From contig NZ_JAJJOE010000009.1 of assembly GCF_020907405.1 (NCBI RefSeq), positions 62,001-126,000 on the forward strand: a DNA stretch of 64,000 nucleotides, read 5' to 3'. The notes beneath the pieces were generated by a model. The model searched no databases. It was not told where the DNA came from and saw only the letters and a program-made list of their open reading frames with translations. Of the stretch, positions 38,411 through 45,892 are shown piece by piece. Numbering within the stretch: position 1 is the first letter of the stretch; each line of letters begins with the position of its first letter. Origin of the DNA: Arthrobacter sp. zg-Y769 (lineage in GTDB: Bacteria; Actinomycetota; Actinomycetes; Actinomycetales; Micrococcaceae). The translations under genes were made by a program, and so were the position numbers.

Positions 38411-39141
38411 CGGGCCTGTCCCACCAGTTCGCGCAGCCGGCGGGCATTGCGGACCGCGTGCCCCTCGAGGTCATTGTTGAAGTAGGCGTAGACGTCCCTG
38501 CCCGCCGACTCCCACTCGCGGATCCGGGCCGCCCACCATTGCAGGTCTTCCTCGGTGTAGGAATCGACGTAGAGCTGCTCCGGGTTCGGTCCGTGCAGGC
38601 GGACATACACAAACCCGGCGGTGGCCCGCAGGGTGCACGGCAGATGCGCTCCGCTCATCACGGTGTAGGCGGCGCCGTGCCGCTCCAGCAGCCGAAAGAC
38701 TTCTTCGTTGTTCCAGCTGTCGTGGCGGAACTCCACCGCCACCCTGATGGTGTCCGGGAGCTTCGCCAGGAGGTAATCCAGGCGGTCGTCGTCGCGCTCC
38801 ATGTCCGGGGAAAGCTGAAGCAGGAACACGCCGCTGCGGTCTCCCAGCGCGGTGAAACAGCGCTCGATCCGGCCGATCCACTCATCCGGATCGCGCAGCT
38901 TCCGCCCGTGAGTGAGTCCGCGGGGAGCCTTGACCGAAAAAACGTACCCTTCCGGGAGTCGGTCCCGGTAGGCGGCAAACGCCTCCTCGCGGGGCCAGCG
39001 GTAAAAACTGCCGTTGAACTCCACGGTGTCGAATTCGCTCGCATACTTTTCCAGCCACACCCTCGCCGGCACCCCCTTGGGGTACAGCACGTTGCGCCAG
39101 TGGTTATAGGCCCAGCCCGATGTTCCGATATGGATGCTCAC
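38407..39141 (-). CDS. DUF72 domain protein
   Basis: A 244-residue TIM-barrel-like protein. GTG at 39141 is chosen: it gives MSIHIGTSGWAYNHWRNVLY, the family opening, with GGAGAG just upstream. Further blocks are FDTVEFNGSFYRWPREEAF, FSVKAPRGLTHGRKL, VAVEFRHDSWNNEEVF, and VYVRLHGPNPEQLYVDSY followed by VYAYFNNDLEGHAVRNA. Function unknown; conserved acidic and His residues suggest an enzyme. It overlaps the ldh 3' end by 4 bases in convergent orientation. Confidence 0.88.
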   Translation of the reverse strand: MSIHIGTSGWAYNHWRNVLYPKGVPARVWLEKYASEFDTVEFNGSFYRWPREEAFAAYRDRLPEGYVFSVKAPRGLTHGRKLRDPDEWIGRIERCFTALGDRSGVFLLQLSPDMERDDDRLDYLLAKLPDTIRVAVEFRHDSWNNEEVFRLLERHGAAYTVMSGAHLPCTLRATAGFVYVRLHGPNPEQLYVDSYTEEDLQWWAARIREWESAGRDVYAYFNNDLEGHAVRNARRLRELVGQAR

Positions 39142-39289
39142 ACTCTCCAAACTATCCGGTTCCGCCGGAGTGACCCAGCCGTCGCCCCAGGCGGCCTCCT
39201 GATGAAATAACCCGGGCCGTGCCGCGGTTGCAAATAGCGTGCCCGGGCAAAAAAGCCCGCGCGCAAGCAACTGAAAGGCAAGTCCCCCT

Positions 39290-40279
39290 ATGACTGTTCC
39301 GCTCTCGATTCTCGATCTCGCCATCATCGATGAGGGCGAGACCGCACGTGATTCCTTTGCTTCTTCGCTGGCGCTGGCCCAGGAAGCGGAAAAGCTGGGT
39401 TACACCCGTATCTGGTACGCCGAGCACCACAACATGCCCACCATCGCTTCCTCCGCCACCAGTGTCCTGATCGGCTACATTGCCGCACACACCCGGAGCA
39501 TCCGGCTCGGAGCAGGCGGAGTCATGCTGCCCAACCACGCCCCGCTGACCATTGCGGAGCAGTTCGGCACCCTCGAAACGCTTTTCCCGGGCCGCATTGA
39601 CCTTGGCCTCGGCCGTGCCCCCGGCACTGACCAGAAGACCCTGCATGCGCTGCGCCGGGACCACATGTCCTCGGACAGCTTCCCGCAGGACGTCCAGGAG
39701 CTGCAGGGCTACCTGAGCGGAAATACCCTGATTCCCGGCATCCATGCGACGCCGGGTGCCGGCACCAACGTGCCGCTGTACATCCTGGGCTCCTCCCTCT
39801 TCGGCGCCAAGCTTGCCGCTGCCCTGGGCCTGCCGTACTCCTTTGCCTCGCATTTCGCCCCGCAGGCGCTGCAGGACGCCGTCACCATCTACCGCCGCGA
39901 CTTCAAGCCGTCGGCCCAGCTGGCCGAGCCGTACGTGATTGCCGGCGTAAACGTTGTGGCTGCCGAGACCACCGAAGAGGCCCAGCAGATGTTTGCCGAT
40001 TCGCAGCGCCGCCGCGTGACCCAGCTCTTCGGCCGGGACCGGACCTTCACCGACGAAGAGGCGGATGCCATCCTTCAGTCGCCGGGCGGACAGCAGGTCA
40101 AGCAGATGGGCCGCTACTCGGCCGTTGGCAACCCCGGGGAAGTCCGGGACTACCTCGACTGGTTCACCGGCCATGCGCAGGCCGATGAGCTGATCGTCGC
40201 AACGCAGACCGCCACGCTGGAATCACGGCTCCGCTCCTTCCAGCTGCTCGCGGATGCCGCGCTGCCAGTCCACTCCTGA
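39290..40279 (+). CDS. LLM class flavin-dependent oxidoreductase
   Basis: A 329-residue bacterial-luciferase-like monooxygenase of the MsnO8/YhbW-type group. The opening [20 protein letters not shown] is typical, followed by [40 protein letters not shown] and [18 protein letters not shown] (flavin phosphate site). It uses FMNH2 or F420, with unknown substrate. AGGCAAG precedes the ATG. It is divergent from the DUF72 gene. Confidence 0.9.
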   Translation: MTVPLSILDLAIIDEGETARDSFASSLALAQEAEKLGYTRIWYAEHHNMPTIASSATSVLIGYIAAHTRSIRLGAGGVMLPNHAPLTIAEQFGTLETLFPGRIDLGLGRAPGTDQKTLHALRRDHMSSDSFPQDVQELQGYLSGNTLIPGIHATPGAGTNVPLYILGSSLFGAKLAAALGLPYSFASHFAPQALQDAVTIYRRDFKPSAQLAEPYVIAGVNVVAAETTEEAQQMFADSQRRRVTQLFGRDRTFTDEEADAILQSPGGQQVKQMGRYSAVGNPGEVRDYLDWFTGHAQADELIVATQTATLESRLRSFQLLADAALPVHS

Positions 40280-40329
40280 ACCGGACCTTCGTTCACGGCG
40301 GCCTGCGGCTGCTGTGCTAGATATGAAGG

Positions 40330-40800
40330 ATGAGCCCTAACCCCCACGTCATCCATTGTTCCGTCGGCATGCGCTGGGGGGATATGGATGCCTACGGGCA
40401 TATCAACAACGTTGAGATAGTCCGCATGCTCGAGGAAGCACGCGTGCATGCCTTCGGCCCTCCCGGCGGAACGGGAGGGTCGGGGCAGCAGCCTGCTGTC
40501 CCGTTGTTCACCGATGTTCCGCCCGGTACCCAGTCCCTCGTCGTGGAACACCGCGTCCGGTACGTAGCGGAACTGACGTACCGGAACATTCCGGCCGACG
40601 TCGACGTCTGGATCAGCGCGGTCAAAGGCGCCAGCCTCACGCTGGCCTACGTTATCCATGACCCCGTGACCGGGCAGGACTGCGTCCGCGCGGAGACCAC
40701 CCTCGCCTTCGTTGACGGCGCGACGGGTGCCCTGCAGCGCCTGACGGCGGCGCAGCGGGAGATGGCGGCCGCCCACACGGGGACGTCGGTCTTCGCCTGA
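40330..40800 (+). CDS. Acyl-CoA thioesterase, 4HBT hot-dog fold
   Basis: A 156-residue single hot-dog-domain protein. WGDMDAYGHINNVEIVRMLE is the 4-hydroxybenzoyl-CoA-thioesterase-type motif, with the catalytic Asp in WGDMD and the His/Asn of GHINN. VEHRVRYVAELTYRNIPADV forms the central sheet. It would hydrolyse acyl-CoA or aromatic-CoA thioesters in the cytoplasm. It lies 50 bases after the luciferase-like gene. A hairpin follows the stop. Confidence 0.87.
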   Translation: MSPNPHVIHCSVGMRWGDMDAYGHINNVEIVRMLEEARVHAFGPPGGTGGSGQQPAVPLFTDVPPGTQSLVVEHRVRYVAELTYRNIPADVDVWISAVKGASLTLAYVIHDPVTGQDCVRAETTLAFVDGATGALQRLTAAQREMAAAHTGTSVFA

Positions 40801-40817
40801 GCCCGGGCTTTTCCTGA

Positions 40818-40835
40818 CCGGGCTTCGGCGCCCGG
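40818..40835 (+). terminator. Hairpin after the thioesterase gene
   Basis: CCGGGC (40818-40823), loop TTCGGC, and GCCCGG (40830-40835) form a stable hairpin 17 bases after the stop. No U-tract follows, so a rho-independent terminator is only possible, not certain. Confidence 0.35.
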
Positions 40836-40927
40836 ATAGATCCGGGCCCTGTAGCCGGCGGGCCGCGGCCACTAGCATCTTCGGTAGTCCCGGCAGTTCC
40901 TGCACCGGAAGCCTAAGGAGATGCACC

Positions 40928-41473
40928 GTGTGGCACAACCTCGGCATCACCCCCTCTGAAGCGCTCTGGGTTGTCCTCAGCGCCATCGGCATTTACGCCG
41001 CCTTCTTCCTGCTGGTCCGCGGGTTCGGGCAACGCGCACTGGCCAGCTGGTCCACCTTCGACCGAGCCATCGTGATTGCCCTGGGGTCCGTGCTTGGCCG
41101 CGTGGTCCTCGGCTACACACCCACGCTCGCGGCAGGCATTATCGCGCTGGCCACTATGTTCGCGATGCTGGGGTTGGAGGGCTACCTCCGCCGCTCCAAG
41201 AGCGGGGCCTACCTCACGAGCTCGCCGATCCTCCTGATGGCCGGAAGCGAGGTCCTGGACGAGGGACTGCGCAAGGCCCGCATCCTAGAGGATGAGCTGT
41301 ACTTCAAACTGCGGCAGTCCGGGATCCGGAACCTGTCCGAAGTGGCTGCGGCCATCCTGGAGCCCACCGGCGACGTCAGCGTCCTGCGCCGAGGCCAGCG
41401 CATAGACCCTGTGCTGCTGCGCCGGGTGCCCAACACGTCACGGATTCCGCGGGACCTGGTGCTGCCGGAGTAG
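40928..41473 (+). CDS. DUF421 (YetF/YcaP-like) membrane protein
   Basis: A 181-residue protein starting at GTG, with AAGGAG 7 bases upstream. Three N-terminal helices (EALWVVLSAIGIYAAFFLLV, a second around IALGSVLGRVVLGY, TLAAGIIALATMFAMLGLEG) are followed by a cytoplasmic domain with SSPILLMAGSEVLDEGLRKA and LYFKLRQSGIRNLSEV, characteristic of DUF421. Function unknown; some members act in spore or stress envelopes. Confidence 0.85.
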   Translation: MWHNLGITPSEALWVVLSAIGIYAAFFLLVRGFGQRALASWSTFDRAIVIALGSVLGRVVLGYTPTLAAGIIALATMFAMLGLEGYLRRSKSGAYLTSSPILLMAGSEVLDEGLRKARILEDELYFKLRQSGIRNLSEVAAAILEPTGDVSVLRRGQRIDPVLLRRVPNTSRIPRDLVLPE

Positions 41474-41587
41474 GGCAGCCGTTCAGCTGGGATGGAGGCA
41501 GGCTGCACCAAGGGCCAGGCCGGGCAAACGGGGTGCCGGGGGAGTGGATTAGGCATGCGGGCAAACCTCGTGTAGGCTGAAACGCAG

Positions 41588-41728
41588 TTGTTGTGTTGCG
41601 CATTTTGTATTTCAAGTGGCGAAACCCAATTGGTCTAGCTGCTTTTTCTGTAGAAGCGGTAAAGGAACACCGCGACTGAAACCTCCCGAAAGTCGGGATG
41701 TGTTTCGAATGCAGAAGGAATTAAAAAA
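41588..41728 (+). promoter_or_regulatory. Structured cspA leader, copy 1 (terminator-like hairpin plus hairpin near the ribosome binding site)
   Basis: The 5' region of csp copy 1. Hairpin A pairs AAGTGGC (41614-41620) with GCTGCTT (41638-41644), using two G-U pairs, and runs into a five-T tract. Hairpin B has an outer stem GAAAC (41678-41682)/GTTTC (41702-41706) and an inner stem TCCCGA (41684-41689)/TCGGGA (41693-41698). AGAAGGA then precedes the ATG. The same architecture with compensating base changes recurs before csp copy 2. The transcription start is not determined; TAGGCT at 41573-41578 could be the -10 box. Control by temperature or by Csp binding is inferred. Confidence 0.65.
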
Positions 41729-41932
41729 ATGGCTACAGGTACCGTGAAATGGTTCAACTCCGAAAAGGGCTTCGGCTTCATTGAGCCCGACGACGGCAGC
41801 GCCGACGTCTTCGCTCACTACTCCGCGATCAACTCCAACGGCTACAAGTCGCTGGACGAGAACCAGAAGGTTAGCTTCGACACCGAGCAGGGCCCCAAGG
41901 GCCCGCAGGCCTCGAACATCCAGGCCCTCTAA
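41729..41932 (+). CDS. cspA: Cold shock protein CspA family, copy 1
   Basis: A 67-residue single cold-shock-domain protein. [20 protein letters not shown] contains RNP1 (KGFGFIEP), and DVFAHYSAI is RNP2. It binds single-stranded RNA/DNA and melts RNA structure. The RBS AGAAGGA is followed by an A-rich spacer before the ATG. It differs from copy 2 (44.7 kb) at only a few positions (for example N/A after F, N/S before GYK/R, S/T). It has its own leader and its own terminator, so it is a monocistronic unit. Confidence 0.97.
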   Translation: MATGTVKWFNSEKGFGFIEPDDGSADVFAHYSAINSNGYKSLDENQKVSFDTEQGPKGPQASNIQAL

Positions 41933-41974
41933 TTCTTTAGAGACTTTGTAACGGCCTAGCGCCGATACTACATA

Positions 41975-42010
41975 GAGCAGGACGGGATCTCCCGTCCTGC
42001 TCTTGTGTTT
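41975..42010 (+). terminator. Rho-independent terminator of csp copy 1
   Basis: GAGCAGGACGGGA (41975-41987) and TCCCGTCCTGCTC (41990-42002) form a perfect 13-base stem with a minimal loop, followed by TTGTGTTT. The stem core AGCAGGACGGGA recurs in the terminator of csp copy 2. Confidence 0.85.
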
Positions 42011-42163
42011 AACCCGGATGTTCTACCCCGTGTACCCGCCGGCCTATGACGGGCTGTCCCATCGGCCCCCGGTGCCGTCCCCGGTGCCAGGGCGTGGCAT
42101 GTGCCCAGTATCAGGCCGCCTCCCGCCTCCCGCGCTCTGTCGGTCCCGGTAAACCTCCGGTGT

Positions 42164-42268
42164 TTCCCTGCAGTTTGGGTAAAACCCTTCAGTTTGTGAC
42201 AATCCCCGCTCCGCGCTGCGCAGGGATTGCCACAAACCGCAGGGAATCGGACAAACCGAAGGGAATCC
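42164..42268. repeat. REP-like cluster: four copies of a ~21-base unit, two direct and two inverted
   Basis: Units at about 42164-42184 and 42184-42205 read CCCTKCAGTTTG-like on the plus strand. Units at 42224-42246 and 42247-42268 are their reverse complements (TTCCCTGCGGTTTGTGGCAA and TTCCCTTCGGTTTGTCCGA when read on the minus strand). The inner pair can fold into an imperfect hairpin of about 21 base pairs around GCTCCGCGCTGCGC. The head-to-head arrangement recalls bacterial REP/BIME elements. Nothing coding is seen here. Confidence 0.65.
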
Positions 42269-42324
42269 GGGGCACCGGAAGACCCCGGTCAGACCAACGT
42301 GTGCCATCGTGTGCGGGCAGGGAA

Positions 42325-42441
42325 GATGCGGTGCGCAGTCCCCGATGCGGGTGCCCGGCTGGAACGCACGGTTGGCAGTCCCCGCGCAGGCGCCCGGGCA
42401 CGGAAGGTGCGGTGCGCAGTCCCCGTGCAGGCGCCCGGGTT
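42325..42441. repeat. Three tandem copies of a ~40-base GC-rich unit
   Basis: CGGTGCGCAGTCCCCG-type starts occur at 42329, 42369 (CGGTTGGCAGTCCCCG) and 42410, each followed by a GCAGGCGCCCGGG-type second half. Periods are 40 and 41 bases. A related stretch (GTGCGCAGTCC then GCCGATGCGGG) occurs again at 49655-49680, so the unit is partly dispersed. Confidence 0.7.
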
Positions 42442-42498
42442 AGGCGGCTTTAATATTCCTGCGAGCTCTGCGAGCGAGGGATTTCGTTGCCGCCGTTC

Positions 42499-42590
42499 CG
42501 GGCACCGGAGCGGGGAAACCCGGGCACCGGAGCGGGAGCCCGAGCACCCGGGCACCGGAGCGGGGAAACCCGGACCCCGGAGCGGGGAAA
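42499..42590. repeat. Four copies of CGGGCACCGGAGCGGG
   Basis: Copies begin at 42499, 42521, 42549 and 42571 (the last diverged to CGGACCCCGG), mostly followed by GAAACC. Spacings are 22, 28 and 22 bases. The block ends about 40 bases before the glutaminase stop codon. Together with the two preceding repeat families it fills the roughly 620-base region between csp copy 1 and glsA, where no gene is seen. Confidence 0.75.
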
Positions 42591-42628
42591 CCCGAGCCAC
42601 GGCACGGGTAACGAGCACCCCGCAGCGC

Positions 42629-44443
42629 TCAGTCGTGAATCCGGACGGCTGCCTCGCGCAGGTACTGCTCCACCCTGCTGTACGCGTCCTGGGTCAGGGC
42701 CTTCCACAGGTTCATGCTCAGCACCGGGTCCCGTTCGGCCAGCTCGTCGATGGAGTCCGCCGTCAGCACCTTGACCTTGACCGGCCCCGCCGCCTTCACG
42801 GTGGTTTCCTGGCGCTTGTCCTCGCCCATGGCCATTTCGCCGAAGGTCATGCCCGGACCCAGCGTGGCCAGCTTGACCCTGCTGCCGTCCGGACCGGGCA
42901 TGGACGTGGTGATGTGCCCGGACACGATGAAGAAGACGCCGCCGAACCGCTGGCCCACGCGCCGCACCACGTCGCCGTCGTCGTAGGTCCGGTCCTCCAT
43001 CATTTTCTGCAGCAGCTGTGCTTCTTCCGGATCAAGCGGGCTGAGGGCGGGGGAGTCGGCGGGGTCGATGCTGTCCGGCAGGACAAGCTCGGTGCCGTAC
43101 CCTTCCAGCAGCCTGTTCTCGCACCACTCGATGGCTGCGGAACGCATGGAAAAGGATGCCGTCTCCCGGCCCAGTTCCTGCAGGGCAGTCGTGACCGAAC
43201 CCTCGATATCCACCAGGGCCAGTTCCCGTCCGGCACGGCGGAGCATGTCTTCTGCTTCGGCAATAAGCCGGATGGCGACCTCGGACACTTCGTCCACGCT
43301 GCGCAGATCGGCAACCACGAGTTCGACGTCGTCGGGCAGTTCCGTGAGCGCCCGCACCATGGACTCGGCTCCGGCGAAGAGGAGGTCGCCGTTGAGTTCG
43401 ATCATCTGGACGCGGTGGCCGTGCTCGGCGAGGATTTCCGCAGCCTCATCGGTGCGCCGGATCCCGGACGGGGTTGTGGTGATGTCGTAGATGGCGCGGA
43501 TGGCCGAGCGGCCGGTCCGTGCAGCCCGGACAAAATGGAGGCCGAGGTCATGCGAGAGCCGCTGGCTGACAGCCACGCCGCGCACGCTGTTGCCGTGCGC
43601 GTCCAGGGGAGGGGAGTAGACCGCCAGGCCCACCTGTCCGGGCAGGACGGCGAGGATGCCGCCGGCCACTCCGGACTTCGCGGGCATGCCCACGCTGCTG
43701 ATCCACGACCCGGCGTCGTCGTACATGCCGCAGGTGGTCATCACGGAAAGGACGCGCTCCACCGAGGCGAGGTCCAGGACCTCTTCCCCGGAGAGGGGAT
43801 GCCGGCCGCTGTTGGCCAGGGTGGCGGCCATCAGGGCCAGGTCCCGGGCATTGACCATCACCGAGCACTGCCGGAAGTAGTCCTTGATGATCGGGGCGGG
43901 ATCGGACTCGATGATCCCGAAGGACCGCAGCAGGTAGCCCAGGGCGGTGTTGCGGTGGCCGGAGCGCAGCTCGGAGGCGTAGATCCGCTGGCTCACGTCG
44001 AGGTCGCGGCCGGCGAAGGCCGAATAGGTATCCAGGATGCGCTTGAAGCGGGACCGGCCGCCGGACCCTTTGACCAGGGAGGTGGCGGTCAGGGCGCCGG
44101 CGTTGATCATGGCATTGGCCGGGCGGCCCGTACCTTCGGCCAGGGAGATCTCATTGAAGGAATCCCCGGACGGTTCAACGTCCACCTTCTCGTCCACCGC
44201 CTCCATGCCGAGATCAGCGAGGGCCAGGGCATAGGTGAAGGGCTTGGAGATGGACTGGATGCTGAACTCCTCCCGCGTATCCCCAACCTCGTAGACGAAG
44301 CCGTCAGCGGTGGCCAGGGCTATCCCGAAACAATCCGGGTTGACGTTGGCCATGGCCGGTATGCCGCGGTACGGGGTGCCGTCTTTCAGACCGGCTATCT
44401 CGGCGTGGATCCTGCGCAGGTAGTTCTCGATCGGGGAGTCCAT
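42629..44443 (-). CDS. glsA: Glutaminase fused to STAS and cyclic-nucleotide-binding domains
   Basis: A 604-residue fusion. Residues 1 to about 310 form a serine-type glutaminase: the catalytic Ser64-x-x-Lys67 lies in SIQSISKPF, with GRPANAMINAGALTATSLV, GHRNTALGYLLRSFG and MPAKSGVAGGILAVLPGQ. A STAS domain follows (HRVQMIELNGDLLFAGAES to about 450). The C-terminus is a cNMP-binding domain (VGQRFGGVFFIVSGHITTS, TLGPGMTFGEMAMG). It deamidates glutamine to glutamate and ammonia in the cytoplasm. The extra domains suggest regulation by a nucleotide or partner. The FGEMA loop of the last domain lacks an obvious cAMP-type Arg directly after (GEDKRQETT), so the ligand is unclear. Transcribed opposite to both csp genes. 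Confidence 0.93.
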   Translation of the reverse strand: MDSPIENYLRRIHAEIAGLKDGTPYRGIPAMANVNPDCFGIALATADGFVYEVGDTREEFSIQSISKPFTYALALADLGMEAVDEKVDVEPSGDSFNEISLAEGTGRPANAMINAGALTATSLVKGSGGRSRFKRILDTYSAFAGRDLDVSQRIYASELRSGHRNTALGYLLRSFGIIESDPAPIIKDYFRQCSVMVNARDLALMAATLANSGRHPLSGEEVLDLASVERVLSVMTTCGMYDDAGSWISSVGMPAKSGVAGGILAVLPGQVGLAVYSPPLDAHGNSVRGVAVSQRLSHDLGLHFVRAARTGRSAIRAIYDITTTPSGIRRTDEAAEILAEHGHRVQMIELNGDLLFAGAESMVRALTELPDDVELVVADLRSVDEVSEVAIRLIAEAEDMLRRAGRELALVDIEGSVTTALQELGRETASFSMRSAAIEWCENRLLEGYGTELVLPDSIDPADSPALSPLDPEEAQLLQKMMEDRTYDDGDVVRRVGQRFGGVFFIVSGHITTSMPGPDGSRVKLATLGPGMTFGEMAMGEDKRQETTVKAAGPVKVKVLTADSIDELAERDPVLSMNLWKALTQDAYSRVEQYLREAAVRIHD

Positions 44444-44471
44444 ACTTCAAGCCTAGGGGCTGGCGGAGGGG

Positions 44472-44499
44472 TGACTCTCCACCGATGTCGCGGTATACT
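44472..44499 (+). promoter_or_regulatory. Probable promoter of csp copy 2
   Basis: TGACTC at 44472-44477 and TATACT at 44494-44499 are separated by 16 bases, a reasonable -35/-10 pair. A start near 44506 would give a leader of about 145 bases, similar to long cold-shock mRNA leaders. Confidence 0.5.
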
Positions 44500-44504
44500 T
44501 TTGG

Positions 44505-44650
44505 TTGTTGCAGTGTTGTGCAATTTGTACGTTCAAGCGGCGAAACCCAGATCTAGGGCCAGCCGCTTTTTCTGTATTTTGCACGGAAGGCACGGCAGCG
44601 TGAAACTCCCCGAAGGTCGGGGCAGGTTTCGTTCAGAAGGATGATTAAAA
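44505..44650 (+). promoter_or_regulatory. Structured cspA leader, copy 2
   Basis: Same design as copy 1. Hairpin A pairs AAGCGGC (44535-44541) with GCCGCTT (44562-44568) by Watson-Crick pairs only and ends in a T-tract (44567-44571). Hairpin B has the outer stem GAAAC (44602-44606)/GTTTC (44626-44630) and the inner stem CCCCGA (44608-44613)/TCGGGG (44617-44622). Compared with copy 1, a T-A pair is replaced by C-G, and two wobble pairs by G-C. GGCGAAACCCA in the loop of hairpin A is identical in both. AGAAGGA precedes the ATG. Confidence 0.65.
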
Positions 44651-44854
44651 ATGGCAACAGGTACCGTGAAATGGTTCAACGCTGAAAAGGGCTTCGGATT
44701 CATCGAGCCCGACGACGGCAGCGCTGATGTTTTCGCCCACTACTCCGCTATCAACTCCAGTGGCTACCGGTCTCTCGAAGAGAACCAGAAGGTCACTTTC
44801 GACACCGAGCAGGGCCCCAAGGGTCCGCAGGCGGTAAACATCCAGGCTGTCTAA
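44651..44854 (+). CDS. cspA: Cold shock protein CspA family, copy 2
   Basis: A 67-residue cold-shock-domain protein, near-identical to copy 1: KGFGFIEP (RNP1) and DVFAHYSAI (RNP2) are unchanged, and [19 protein letters not shown] shows the few replacements. It is a nucleic-acid chaperone expected to act on mRNA structure. The A-rich spacer before the ATG and AGAAGGA ribosome site match copy 1. Gene, leader and terminator all have counterparts at 41.6-42.0 kb, so the whole transcription unit appears duplicated. Confidence 0.97.
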   Translation: MATGTVKWFNAEKGFGFIEPDDGSADVFAHYSAINSSGYRSLEENQKVTFDTEQGPKGPQAVNIQAV

Positions 44855-44893
44855 TAAGACATTAGGTCCGTTTCACGGGCCGGCCTGAATCAG

Positions 44894-44930
44894 AAGCAGG
44901 ACGGGATTAATTCCCGTCCTGCTTTTGTTT
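44894..44930. terminator. Terminator of csp copy 2, overlapping the end of the convergent gntR gene
   Basis: AAGCAGGACGGGA (44894-44906) and TCCCGTCCTGCTT (44912-44924) form the stem, with TTTGTTTT after it on the plus strand. The stem covers the last codons and stop of the GntR gene on the minus strand, so the element probably ends both transcripts. Confidence 0.8.
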
Positions 44931-45707
44931 TGCCTGCTCATTTAAAGCGCTGATTTCCAGACCGGAGCGGCGAAGAGCATCTTCCAATAGCTCCAAATCA
45001 ATACGGGCATGCATGCGACCAAGATCACCCGCTTCAGCGGGCCGCCGGCCGATGATGGCGAACACGAGCTTCTCGTGATCGACCAGGGCGCGCTGCTCCA
45101 TTTGGCGCATCCCTTCGGCATCTCCCCAGGGATGCCGGGGTGCCGATATGCTGACCCGTGCCTCGAGATCCAGCAGCAGTGTCGAGAGTGTCAGGTTGTG
45201 TGCCGCGGCGCAGATGGCGAGGTGGAGCTGTTCGTCGGCGTGCTGTGACTCCAGTCCCGAGGCGGCACGGCGGAAAGCCTCAAGGCTCTGTTCCAACACG
45301 GCCGTGTCATGTGTTGTACGGTTCTCTGCGGCCGCACGGCATACGGCACCCTGCAGGTGGGCTATGGCTTCGGAGGTGTCCTTCAATACCTCCCAGCGGC
45401 TTCCCAGTACGCGGTGGACCGCCGGGCGGGAAGTGGAGACCGCGGAGGCTGGCAGTTCATTCACAAAAGAACCACCGCCCCGTCCCCGCTGGGTCCGCAG
45501 GAGGCCTTGCCCGGCTAGACGGGAAATTGCGGCGCGGACGGTCATCCGTCCCACCTGCAATGACGACGCGAGGTCCCGTTCGGAGGGAAGCCTGGAGCCG
45601 GGCAGATACTCGCCAACGGCTATTGCGGTGATGAGGCGGTCCGCTATGTCGTCAACACGCGTCGACGGTTCGAGCGGGGTGTCTAGGCCGCCGACGCTGC
45701 CGCTCAT
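44907..45707 (-). CDS. FadR-type GntR family regulator
   Basis: A 266-residue regulator. The DNA-binding domain is VDDIADRLITAIAVGEYLPG, then SRLPSERDLASSLQVGRMTV and RAAISRLAGQGLL. The FCD ligand domain shows ADEQLHLAICAAAHNLTLST and a late ALVDHEKLVFAIIGR with metal-binding His. It is divergent from the permease-amidase-transporter genes and probably controls them from the AT-rich gap. The last codons lie in the shared terminator stem. Confidence 0.9.
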   Translation of the reverse strand: MSGSVGGLDTPLEPSTRVDDIADRLITAIAVGEYLPGSRLPSERDLASSLQVGRMTVRAAISRLAGQGLLRTQRGRGGGSFVNELPASAVSTSRPAVHRVLGSRWEVLKDTSEAIAHLQGAVCRAAAENRTTHDTAVLEQSLEAFRRAASGLESQHADEQLHLAICAAAHNLTLSTLLLDLEARVSISAPRHPWGDAEGMRQMEQRALVDHEKLVFAIIGRRPAEAGDLGRMHARIDLELLEDALRRSGLEISALNEQAKQKQDGN

Positions 45708-45754
45708 TGCCGTCCTCCTGGTTCCGCCGCATCACTGTCCCCGGAAGCGGCACG

Positions 45755-45779
45755 TAATAAACATTGTAATGACGTTATT
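45755..45779. promoter_or_regulatory. AT-rich nested dyad, probable GntR operator
   Basis: AATAA (45756-45760) and TTATT (45775-45779) flank CATTGTAATG (45762-45771), itself a dyad with central GT. This is the only clearly AT-rich patch between the divergent gntR and permease genes, 48 bases from the gntR start. Binding by the adjacent regulator is inferred. Confidence 0.45.
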
Positions 45780-45892
45780 GGTCTTGTTTCGAGACCTTTC
45801 CTCGACCATGATGGCTTTCGCCGGGATTGGCGCGGGCCGTCTCGGTGAGTGCCCCGGCAGTAGCCACCTCCCCTGAACGAAAGTGCAAAGCC

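Noticed and set aside
42164-42600. CRISPR array suspected from repeated units
   Set aside because: Repeats are short, degenerate, partly inverted and without unique spacers of constant length; no cas genes nearby.
42227-44644. 805-residue open frame on the plus strand across the repeat block and glsA
   Set aside because: It mirrors the glutaminase fusion in antisense and has Gly/His/Gln-rich noise; the minus-strand gene has full catalytic motifs.
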